The notes below the pieces were generated by a model that saw nothing but the letters and a program-made list of their open reading frames with translations, was not told the origin of the DNA and made no database searches. A DNA stretch of 18,717 nt from Candidatus Latescibacterota bacterium (GTDB lineage Bacteria; Latescibacterota; UBA2968; UBA8231), in the NCBI GenBank assembly GCA_021295675.1, contig JAGWBY010000081.1:1-18717 (forward strand), read 5' to 3'. Below are positions 1 to 6,812 of the stretch, piece after piece. The translations under genes and the position numbers were made by a program. Positions within the stretch are counted from its first letter, which is position 1; each line of letters opens with the position of its first letter.

Positions 1-1
1 A

Positions 2-703
2 CTGATCGCGGCGAAGGAGAAGCAATTTAAGTGGATGCTGAAAACTCTCATCATCGACCAACAGGATAATCCTGAATGGCGAAAGGTGACGTTGGATGAT
101 ACTTGCGAGATTATCGTTAGCCCTGTCGACAAAAAGACCGTCGATGGAGAGTTACCTGTCAAATTGTGCAATTATACAGATGTCTATTACAATAATACCA
201 TTGATTCTAAAATTAACTTTATGGCTGCTACAGCTAAACCTTTAGAGATAGAAAAATTTTCACTCATTGAAGGTGATGTAATTATTACCAAAGATTCTGA
301 AACACCTGATGATATTGGTGTTCCTGCCTATGTCAGAGAATCTATCTGCAATCTATTATGCGGTTACCATTTAGCAATTCTTCGTCCAAAGAAGCATACG
401 ATAGGAGAATATGTTTGTTATGCCTTGATTTCTCCGAGAGTGAAATATGATTTTTATAGATTTGCTAACGGAATTACACGCTTTGGTCTGACAATGGAAT
501 CCTATCAAAAAATTAAAATCTCTCTCCCTCTGCTTCCCGAACAAAAACGAATTGTAAATCTACTTGATACTACTAGGAAAGAAGTCGAAGTCCTCAAAAA
601 ACTCAATGAACAATACCGGACTCAAAAACGCGGCTTGATGCAGAAGTTGTTGATGGGAAAGTGGAGGCTGAAGACTGACTGGCAAGATCAACGTATTAAC
701 TGA
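2..703 (+). CDS. hsdS: Type I restriction-modification specificity subunit, 3' part
   Basis: HsdS recognises DNA for a type I restriction-modification complex (with HsdM and HsdR) through two target-recognition domains separated by helices. The frame is open to the left edge, so the ATG at 35 is internal and the gene begins outside the window. What remains looks like the end of the central helix (KEKQFKWMLKTLI), the second recognition domain (about residues 20-170 of this fragment), and the C-terminal helix with the typical LPEQKRIVNLLD and RGLMQKLLMG motifs. The base composition is AT-rich, like the next two genes and unlike hsdR. The stop lies 11 bp before the TIR gene, so the two are probably co-transcribed. 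hsdM would be expected just left of the window. The family call is firm; the DNA specificity cannot be read. Confidence 0.88.
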   Translation: MIAAKEKQFKWMLKTLIIDQQDNPEWRKVTLDDTCEIIVSPVDKKTVDGELPVKLCNYTDVYYNNTIDSKINFMAATAKPLEIEKFSLIEGDVIITKDSETPDDIGVPAYVRESICNLLCGYHLAILRPKKHTIGEYVCYALISPRVKYDFYRFANGITRFGLTMESYQKIKISLPLLPEQKRIVNLLDTTRKEVEVLKKLNEQYRTQKRGLMQKLLMGKWRLKTDWQDQRIN

Positions 704-714
704 AGGTAAAATCC

Positions 715-1083
715 ATGACAAGAATTTTTATTTCTTATGCTCATAAAGATGAAGAACTGCGACAGGAACTAGAAAAACACCTCGCAGAACTTGAACGGCA
801 AAAAATTGTCACTACATGGTCTGATGAACAAATACGGCCAGGAGAAGAATTAGATAATGCCATCGAAGAGGAACTGGAACGAGCAGATATTATCCTTCTT
901 TTGGTTAGCCCAGACTTTCTAGCGTCAACATACTGCCGAGAGGTGGAAACAGTTAAAGCATTAGAGCAATCTTACGGCCATGTGACTGGCAGAGAGCACC
1001 GTTTGGTAGGCTTAAAGCTCTTCCAAAGGATGGAAAGCCGGTCGTACAATATCCTTCACGCGACGACGCATTCTTGGAAATAG
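715..1083 (+). CDS. TIR domain fragment, N-terminal piece of the TIR-TPR-PIN protein
   Basis: Bacterial TIR domains usually cleave NAD+ when a partner domain senses infection. Visible features are the opening strand MTRIFISYAHKDEEL, the loop around IRPGEELDNAI (residues 40-50), LLLVSPDFLAS (61-71) and YCREVE (73-78), which holds the glutamate expected to be catalytic. The domain reads normally to HRLV at residue 98. The true continuation, LKALPKDGKPVVQYPSRDD, is found in another frame from nt 1011. The usual strand between these (family pattern near RPCDW and PFG) is missing, an apparent loss of about 46 nt. The last 24 residues to the stop at 1083 are therefore out-of-frame noise. The gene starts 11 bp after hsdS, with GAAGG eight bases ahead of the ATG. 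Confidence 0.85.
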   Translation: MTRIFISYAHKDEELRQELEKHLAELERQKIVTTWSDEQIRPGEELDNAIEEELERADIILLLVSPDFLASTYCREVETVKALEQSYGHVTGREHRLVGLKLFQRMESRSYNILHATTHSWK

Positions 1084-1682
1084 CAAAAGCTCTGAGCGAT
1101 GAAGCAGCGGCTCACAATAATAAAGCTCGGCTCTCCGCAGATTTAGATAATATTTGGCCGAACATGTTTTCTCGTCCTGATTTCCCAACGGAGCTCGTTG
1201 ACCAGAAAATTAAGGATAAGACCGATAAACTCCGTAAATCCCGTTTTTTCGCAGATTTTGATAGGATTGACTTTTCATTAACACTCGCAGGAAAACTGAC
1301 AGAAGGGGAACTTTCGAGTGGAACGAATTCAGTAAGAAGTCAAGCATTAGCTTGGTGTGTGCGAACTCTGTCACGTACTGAAGAATTAGACAAAGCAGAA
1401 AAGTATCTCGAGTACGCGAAGAAATTAGGGACTTGTCAGGAGATAGATATAGCAGACGCCTTTATATCGTCACAGAAAGGCGATAGAAAAGCTGCTCTAA
1501 GTTCTCTGGCTAATATCGACTTACCGATGTCTCGGTCCGCGGCGCTTATGATCGTTGCAAACCACGATGGCCCACAGGCAGCTATTGACTGGTTAAAGAC
1601 AGTCAGTATAGACACCACTGATCTGGACCCTGATGGTAACTCGCCGATTGGGAAACAGCCCAGAAAAGTCTCGATGCGTTGA
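1011..1682 (+). CDS. End of TIR domain plus first TPR-like helices, middle piece
   Basis: The meaningful frame begins near 1011 (LKALPKDGKPVVQYPSRDD), upstream of the first ATG at 1074, which is not a real start. It carries the last TIR helix (FLEIAKALSDEA), then a helical region with paired-helix, TPR-like character (for example RSQALAWCVRTLSR and EELDKAEKYLEYAKKL). Sense runs out at about 1638 after DLDPDGN. The following residues to the stop at 1682 are out of frame, while the next piece resumes with LADWETAQKSL in another frame from nt 1640. No independent ribosome-binding site is apparent. I read this as an internal part of the disrupted gene, not a separate protein. Confidence 0.65.
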   Translation, partial: LKALPKDGKPVVQYPSRDDAFLEIAKALSDEAAAHNNKARLSADLDNIWPNMFSRPDFPTELVDQKIKDKTDKLRKSRFFADFDRIDFSLTLAGKLTEGELSSGTNSVRSQALAWCVRTLSRTEELDKAEKYLEYAKKLGTCQEIDIADAFISSQKGDRKAALSSLANIDLPMSRSAALMIVANHDGPQAAIDWLKTVSIDTTDLDPDGNSPIGKQPRKVSMR

Positions 1683-4378
1683 CTGATGACGATCTTCGCG
1701 ACGCTCCTGTTCTCCATCACATGGTAGCAATTACACACCTTCTTAAGGCAGTGCCTGCTGAATTGCGAGCCATTGTGCGTGACCAACCACCGTTTGAGGC
1801 GGCAGAATTTCCCCTTGACTCGGGTTCTGCTGGGATTAAAGCCCGTCGGTTAGCGCACCGTAGCTTTATCGACGCTGCGGAGGCTGCACGTCAACTAGGT
1901 TGTCCTCTTGCAGAGAGAATAGACGATGAGTATACACTTTGGCTTGAGCTCACGGATCCAGATCCCAATAAATGTGCCGAAGGAAGAATGCGACTGGAAT
2001 CCAAACTTCGCTATCCCAAGATTGATCTATGTCTTGTTCGTTTTGGTCTTCAATTCGGAATAGAATTAGATAATAAGCTAGTCGAACAGGAGATCGAACG
2101 ACAAGTTGCTCTCAACGGCGAAATCACTTTTGACTCTGCACTTGCTCGCTTTGCTCTTGCCTTCAAACAGAAGACCCCAGAGGATGCTGTGAACTATATC
2201 ATCCGGTATCACAACGAGCTTGTCGGTCATATTGATAAGAAAATGATACTGTCTCTTCAAATCGAACTTTTTTCGCAGATAGGACAGCTTGATAAAGCAA
2301 ATAAGCACTTGGACATTCTTTTAGAAGAAGGACTTTCTGAAGTAGAAGAGAGCCGACTTCGGAGAAGAATTGCCGAAACAGAAGGGATTGATCCAGTCGA
2401 GAGTCTTAAAGAACAGTTCAAGAAAACAGATTCCCTGATTGATTTGGGAAACCTTGTTAACGAACTCGAAACCAGAGATGATTGGGAAAGTCTTTGCGAG
2501 TATAGCGAGATTCTGTTTGGAAGAGCCCGTACTAAGCCTAATGCAGAGAAGTTCGCTAGTGCTCTGCACAAAGCACAGAAAAATAAACGACTTATAGAAT
2601 TTCTGGATTCAAACAAGATGATTGTGGGACAATCTGATGAGCTGAAAATGATCTATTGCTGGACTCTGTACCTCGAAGGCGAGTTACTGAAGACCCGCTC
2701 CGAATTGGCCAAGCTAAGTAATGATTGGGATGATGAAACCTACCGCACATTACAGGTTAATCTTGCAGTCTCTTTGGGTGCTTGGAACTCTCTTTCTGAG
2801 TTTGTTGCTAGAGAGTGCAACGAAAAAAATAAAAGGAGTACCAAAGAGCTGATACGTGCTGCTCAACTGGCCCTTCATTTGGACTCTATCCCCTATGCGA
2901 AAGAATTGATATTTGCAGCGGCAGAGAAAGGAAAAGACGATGCTAATGTACTAGGAATAGCCTACTTTCTTGCAACAAAAGCCGGTTGCGAGGATCAAGA
3001 AACTATTCAGTGGATGTACAAAGCTGTCGCACTCTCTGGGGACGATGGTCCAATCTGGCAGATGCCCCTAAAAGAAATCTGGGGTCAGAAACAGGAATGG
3101 GAACGCCGAGAATCTGAAATATGGGATAAGTTAAGCCGTAGCGAGCTTCCGATGTTTCTCGCAGCACATTCTCTCAATAAATCTCTTAGCGATTTGATGC
3201 TTTTTCCGACTTTGGCGAATCCGAGAGAGAGGGATCCACGGAGGAGAGGTAATATCTCCGCATATAGCGGTCAGCGGCAACCGCTATCTCCCGATACTAG
3301 CAGACAGATTGGAATGGATGCAACCGCGCTGCTTACCTTGAGCTTTCTGGGCCTGCTTGATGAAGTATTGGACGCTTTTGATACAGTTCACATACCGCAT
3401 TCAACTCTCGGTTGGCTTTTTGACGAAAAACAGAGGATTGCATTCCATCAGCCAAGTCGGATCAAGGATGCACATAAGATACGTGATTTGCTGGCCACTG
3501 GCGCTTTAGAAAAGCTCTCACCAAGTACTGTATCAGATAGCGACCTATCCGAACAGGTTGGAGAAGAACTCGCACTGTTTATCGCGGAGGCAGAAAAAGA
3601 GAGAACCGAAGACAAATCACAGCAAATTGTTGTTCAGCCGTCTCCGGTTCACCGAATCGGCTCTCTGATGGAAGAAGAAGCTGACTTAACAGCACACGCA
3701 ACTGTACTGAGTAGTTGTCAATCTGTCGTGGATAAGTTGCAGCAAAAGGGTCGGATCACGGTGAATGAAGCACAAAAGGCACGAGCCTATTTGAAACTTC
3801 ATGAGAAGCCGTGGCCCTATCAGCCAGAGATAGCTGATAGGGCAATATTGTATCTTGACGACTTGGCTGTAAACTATTTTCTTCATCTTGGGATGCTGGA
3901 AAAACTACAAGCTGCGGGCTTTAAAGCTATTATTTCGCCAACAAAGCAGTCTGAAACAAATCAACTAATTTCTTATGAAAGTATTTCTGGCGAAGCCAAG
4001 GATGCCATAGAACGCATACGGTCTGTCGTCAGTTCGGGGATAGAATCAAAAAAAATAAAGATAGGTAGGCTAACCAATGCGAATCCATCAGTAGATAGAT
4101 CAATATCTGAACATCCAACTGCTACTCTCTTCCATTTGTTAAAGTATTGTGATGCAATCATTATAGATGACAGGTTCTTCAATCAACATAATAATTTTAA
4201 TGATGGCGACGCATCTAAACCTATATTCTCAACGTTGGATATTATAGATTGGCTAGTTTCTATAGATACTAAGAAAATCGGAGAACGACGAGAGTACAGA
4301 ACTCGGCTTCGTCAGGCCGGATACATCTTTGTACCCGTAAGCGAGGATGAACTAGTGCATTACCTTGAAGCCTCTTGA
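1640..4378 (+). CDS. TPR-like repeats plus PIN-like nuclease domain, large piece
   Basis: The sensible frame starts near 1640 (LADWETAQKSLDALTDDD); the TTG at 1679 is only the first possible start codon. About the first 500 residues are helical, TPR-like repeats. From nt about 3312 a PIN-like fold appears: MDATALLTLSF (first acidic residue), VHIPHSTLGWLFDEKQR (acidic helix), a long insertion, LYLDDLAVNYFLHLG, then CDAIIIDDRFF near nt 4150-4175, the usual paired aspartates. About 285 residues lie between the first and last motifs, so the domain carries an unusually large insertion. PIN domains are metal-dependent RNases, so this part may cut RNA. The frame stops after VHYLEAS, while ELRAIREN follows in another frame. 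Confidence 0.7.
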   Translation, partial: LADWETAQKSLDALTDDDLRDAPVLHHMVAITHLLKAVPAELRAIVRDQPPFEAAEFPLDSGSAGIKARRLAHRSFIDAAEAARQLGCPLAERIDDEYTLWLELTDPDPNKCAEGRMRLESKLRYPKIDLCLVRFGLQFGIELDNKLVEQEIERQVALNGEITFDSALARFALAFKQKTPEDAVNYIIRYHNELVGHIDKKMILSLQIELFSQIGQLDKANKHLDILLEEGLSEVEESRLRRRIAETEGIDPVESLKEQFKKTDSLIDLGNLVNELETRDDWESLCEYSEILFGRARTKPNAEKFASALHKAQKNKRLIEFLDSNKMIVGQSDELKMIYCWTLYLEGELLKTRSELAKLSNDWDDETYRTLQVNLAVSLGAWNSLSEFVARECNEKNKRSTKELIRAAQLALHLDSIPYAKELIFAAAEKGKDDANVLGIAYFLATKAGCEDQETIQWMYKAVALSGDDGPIWQMPLKEIWGQKQEWERRESEIWDKLSRSELPMFLAAHSLNKSLSDLMLFPTLANPRERDPRRRGNISAYSGQRQPLSPDTSRQIGMDATALLTLSFLGLLDEVLDAFDTVHIPHSTLGWLFDEKQRIAFHQPSRIKDAHKIRDLLATGALEKLSPSTVSDSDLSEQVGEELALFIAEAEKERTEDKSQQIVVQPSPVHRIGSLMEEEADLTAHATVLSSCQSVVDKLQQKGRITVNEAQKARAYLKLHEKPWPYQPEIADRAILYLDDLAVNYFLHLGMLEKLQAAGFKAIISPTKQSETNQLISYESISGEAKDAIERIRSVVSSGIESKKIKIGRLTNANPSVDRSISEHPTATLFHLLKYCDAIIIDDRFFNQHNNFNDGDASKPIFSTLDIIDWLVSIDTKKIGERREYRTRLRQAGYIFVPVSEDELVHYLEAS

Positions 4379-4832
4379 ACTGAGGGCTATCCGAGAAAAC
4401 CTTCTTTGTATTCGAATGAGAACCTGGCTTCAGATTCCAAAAGAATTCCCTTGGCTAAATAATTTGCTAATGGAGTTTATCCGAGTAATAAAGGGGCTGT
4501 GGAAAGCCGATGCTGATTTTTTGACTATAAAGGCTCGTTCTGACTGGCTTATAAATCAGATTGATATTCGGGGCTGGGCGCACAGCTTTGGTAAAGAAAA
4601 CGGTGATAATATTGCCAAGACTGGACGCAGCGGCTATCTCCTATTGTTGCTTACGCCTCCGGTTGATGTGGCACGAGAAGTTCAAGACGAGTATTGGAGT
4701 TGGGTCCAAGGGAGAATTTTGAATCCGATAAAAGAAGAAGATTCCGATTTGTATTCTTGGATTGTTGAACAGCAACGAAGACTTATTGCAAGCGCAGCTA
4801 ATATGGATATAACCGAAGAGGAAGTGGTATGA
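4365..4832 (+). CDS. C-terminal piece of the TIR-TPR-PIN protein, about 150 aa
   Basis: It begins in earnest at ELRAIRENLLCIRM (nt 4377); the upstream TTG at 4365 overlaps the preceding piece and is unlikely to be a real start. Motifs that look conserved are LQIPKEFPWL, ARSDWLINQIDIRGWAHSF and the YWSWVQGRILNPIKEED segment. I recall this as the end of the same long protein, after the PIN-like domain, but I cannot run an alignment. The alternative is a separate small protein coupled to the preceding stop. Its own stop overlaps the start of the next gene in the arrangement ATGATGA, so translation of the partner is probably coupled to it. The function of this part is unknown. Confidence 0.6.
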   Translation: MKPLELRAIRENLLCIRMRTWLQIPKEFPWLNNLLMEFIRVIKGLWKADADFLTIKARSDWLINQIDIRGWAHSFGKENGDNIAKTGRSGYLLLLLTPPVDVAREVQDEYWSWVQGRILNPIKEEDSDLYSWIVEQQRRLIASAANMDITEEEVV

Positions 4833-6757
4833 TGAATAGTCCTTATGCTAGGTCTGCATTGGCAAAGATGGCTTTGGATCTCGCTCCACCGCTTATACGT
4901 GATACTTTGCTTGAAGAATCGGGCTTTCGAGAAGAGTACGGTTTTATACCGGATCCTATTCTTTCCTTTCCCAATTCGGGTGTTTCATTTCAACGTTCCA
5001 GTTTGTACGATGCTATCCGAAAGGTTCTTTCAGGTACAAAAGAAAAGAAAGTGACCAATACAAAGGGACAGAAGTGGCGGCTCAAGAAAATCAACAAGAA
5101 TGGAGAGTTACCGAATCTCTCACTTTTTCGTGGTGAAAAGAGTTTTCCTCTGCCTGCTTTTGCGACACTTTCCCCAGATAAGGATACACGCCTGCGTTTC
5201 CTTGATAAAGTCGTTTCCGACGTCAATCTGCCCAATAATGCATCAGATCCATGGCGCAATATTCTTTCTGAACACGCTCTCGAAGATGACGAGCTTGATG
5301 CGTTTCAAAGTGAGTTTCTTGATACGCCAGTTGTAAAGGCACGTTCCATAAACAGAGATGTCAAGACCAGACAAGGGAGCATATCCTCGCTGGTTCCCAC
5401 TTCACGTAGATATTTTGAAAGACTTGTGGGTGAATACGACGGAAGTGCTTCTATTCACTCTTATGCCTCTGGTAGCGGCAGAAAGTTCTTTAACCAATTA
5501 TCTGCATGGCGACCCTATGATGGCTTTTTGTATAGTCTCTTTCTGTCATCACATGCTTCGCTAACAGAAGAAATCAATATCGATCAGTTGAATAGCCGGG
5601 ATCTTGTACACGCTTTTGACTTCTTGGACAAGCATGGGGATAGAATCTCGCAGTTGGGTGCCATCGAAATTGGCTTACGCATTCTTCCGTCGAAACCTGA
5701 GATAGAACAGGCTCTTATCCGTCTCATTGAACAGATTAGAGGTGACGACGTTAATGGCCAAACGAGCGGTTTTAAGTTTCTCTCGGCATTGTTTTGCTTT
5801 GTAGATGGAACGTTATCGAGGACACGACTATTATCGGCGGAACCGCCTTTCTACAGAAGATTGGCTGCCTTATCACAGGCTGCTTTGATTCAACGTCAGC
5901 TTGTGAATATAGATATTGATATTGATCTATTCAGTGAAGAGACGTTCCGTAATCATGGAGGACAACATTATCTGCAATCCCTCGCCGATATGCGTTTGGA
6001 GCCTCGCTGGGATCCCGATTTTGCAACGGCTGCACAAATGAAAGCGGATTTCTTCGGCCGCATCCTGATCGCAGCAAAGAAATATGAGCAGAATATAACG
6101 GATAGCCAGATATATGACTTGATATTCGGAGATAGTGCCGGAAGCCTTCAATCTCTCAGTCATCCCTTCTACTCATATTTGCCTGGACCATTAGAGGGAA
6201 CTGAAGACGCGCAGCATACTTTGCCTCCCGAATTCGCTGAGGTGATTGAGACACAACTTGGAGCAGAGAAAGTAGGACCATCATCGTTTCCTGCTCTTGT
6301 GAATTTCTCCTTGATTTACCGCATTGGCACCGATCAGGCTGAATTAGCGACAACGGCACTAAAGCGGTCTAACCATCATCTTCGGGACATAAAGGACAAA
6401 TCGCAGCTTGTCGCCATATTGGGTGGATTATCTACGGTTGCCGCTGTTACGAGGAGTCCAGCGCTTGCAGACGAATTGCAGATTCTTGTCCGTAAATACG
6501 GACGCGATGCTACGTATAAGTTGTTTATCCAAGAGGCTATAAAGATTTGCCTAGTAGCCGCTGCAAGCCGTTCAGAACTGAGCGAATGGACAGAATTTGT
6601 CGGTGATTGGCTGACGGAACTTGCATTCGGCGATTTGAAAGACGATGAAGCACAAGAGTTCTACTTGAGTTTGAATTGGCTTTGTCACGTCGTTCCTGAG
6701 CTATGGGTCTCCTGCGGCAGAGCCGACGCCGCCTTGCTGGCATTTAACGCTAAATGA
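4829..6757 (+). CDS. Uncharacterised 642-aa partner of the TIR-TPR-PIN protein
   Basis: I recognise no named family or catalytic motif. The protein appears soluble: no signal peptide, no membrane segment, mixed charged helices. Distinct segments are MALDLAPPLIRDTLL near the start, a basic lysine-rich stretch (KEKKVTNTKGQKWRLKK, about residues 71-87), LVPTSRRYFERLVGEYDGSAS (about 188-208), an SAEPPFYRRLAALSQAAL segment, and FYSYLPGPLEGTED (about 445-460). The start overlaps the previous stop as ATGATGA, with GAGGAAG just upstream, so the two proteins are made together and probably act together. Composition matches the TIR gene, not the ATPase that follows. It reads open for its full length with no apparent break. 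It could be a regulator, sensor or scaffold for the TIR/PIN effector; this is inference from position only. Confidence 0.75.
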   Translation: MMNSPYARSALAKMALDLAPPLIRDTLLEESGFREEYGFIPDPILSFPNSGVSFQRSSLYDAIRKVLSGTKEKKVTNTKGQKWRLKKINKNGELPNLSLFRGEKSFPLPAFATLSPDKDTRLRFLDKVVSDVNLPNNASDPWRNILSEHALEDDELDAFQSEFLDTPVVKARSINRDVKTRQGSISSLVPTSRRYFERLVGEYDGSASIHSYASGSGRKFFNQLSAWRPYDGFLYSLFLSSHASLTEEINIDQLNSRDLVHAFDFLDKHGDRISQLGAIEIGLRILPSKPEIEQALIRLIEQIRGDDVNGQTSGFKFLSALFCFVDGTLSRTRLLSAEPPFYRRLAALSQAALIQRQLVNIDIDIDLFSEETFRNHGGQHYLQSLADMRLEPRWDPDFATAAQMKADFFGRILIAAKKYEQNITDSQIYDLIFGDSAGSLQSLSHPFYSYLPGPLEGTEDAQHTLPPEFAEVIETQLGAEKVGPSSFPALVNFSLIYRIGTDQAELATTALKRSNHHLRDIKDKSQLVAILGGLSTVAAVTRSPALADELQILVRKYGRDATYKLFIQEAIKICLVAAASRSELSEWTEFVGDWLTELAFGDLKDDEAQEFYLSLNWLCHVVPELWVSCGRADAALLAFNAK

Positions 6758-6760
6758 TAT

Positions 6761-6791
6761 TTGACGATTCACTCAATACACTGAGTAAAAT
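6761..6791 (+). promoter_or_regulatory. Possible promoter for the DUF4143 ATPase gene
   Basis: TTGACG (6761-6766) and TAAAAT (6786-6791) resemble -35 and -10 boxes. The 19-nt spacer is longer than ideal. The position, 22 bp before the ATG at 6813 in the only gap of this gene run above 50 bp, is suitable. This is pattern matching only. Confidence 0.3.
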
Positions 6792-6796
6792 TACTC
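6771..6796. repeat. Overlapping short inverted repeats in the gap before the ATPase gene
   Basis: ACTCA (6771-6775) pairs with TGAGT (6782-6786), and GAGTA (6783-6787) pairs with TACTC (6792-6796). The two hairpin options share TGAGTA and are mutually exclusive. They overlap the possible -10 box. They might be an operator or a weak terminator of the upstream operon; no U-tract follows. Confidence 0.35.
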
Positions 6797-6812
6797 ATAG
6801 AACCAAGCAGAA

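Larger units (their letters stand above)
715..4832 (+). pseudogene. Disrupted TIR-TPR-PIN defence gene (reconstructed span)
   Basis: Four consecutive reading-frame pieces (715-1083, about 1011-1682, about 1640-4378, about 4377-4832) read as one protein broken at three points. At each break the residues on both sides look conserved and continuous in meaning, and a short stretch between them seems absent, so a simple 1-nt slip does not explain it. Repaired, the protein would be about 1,400 aa: N-terminal TIR (probable NAD-cleaving effector), a long TPR-like helical region (sensing or scaffold), a PIN-like nuclease domain and a conserved C-terminal part. It resembles the architecture I recall under the Pfam name PIN-TPR-GreABC, but I see no GreAB-C segment. 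An SD-like GAAGG precedes the ATG at 715. Whether the breaks are real or assembly errors is unresolved. Confidence 0.6.

Noticed and set aside
1074..1682. Independent gene starting at the ATG at 1074
   Set aside because: Conserved TIR residues continue upstream to 1011 in the same frame, and no ribosome-binding site is apparent.
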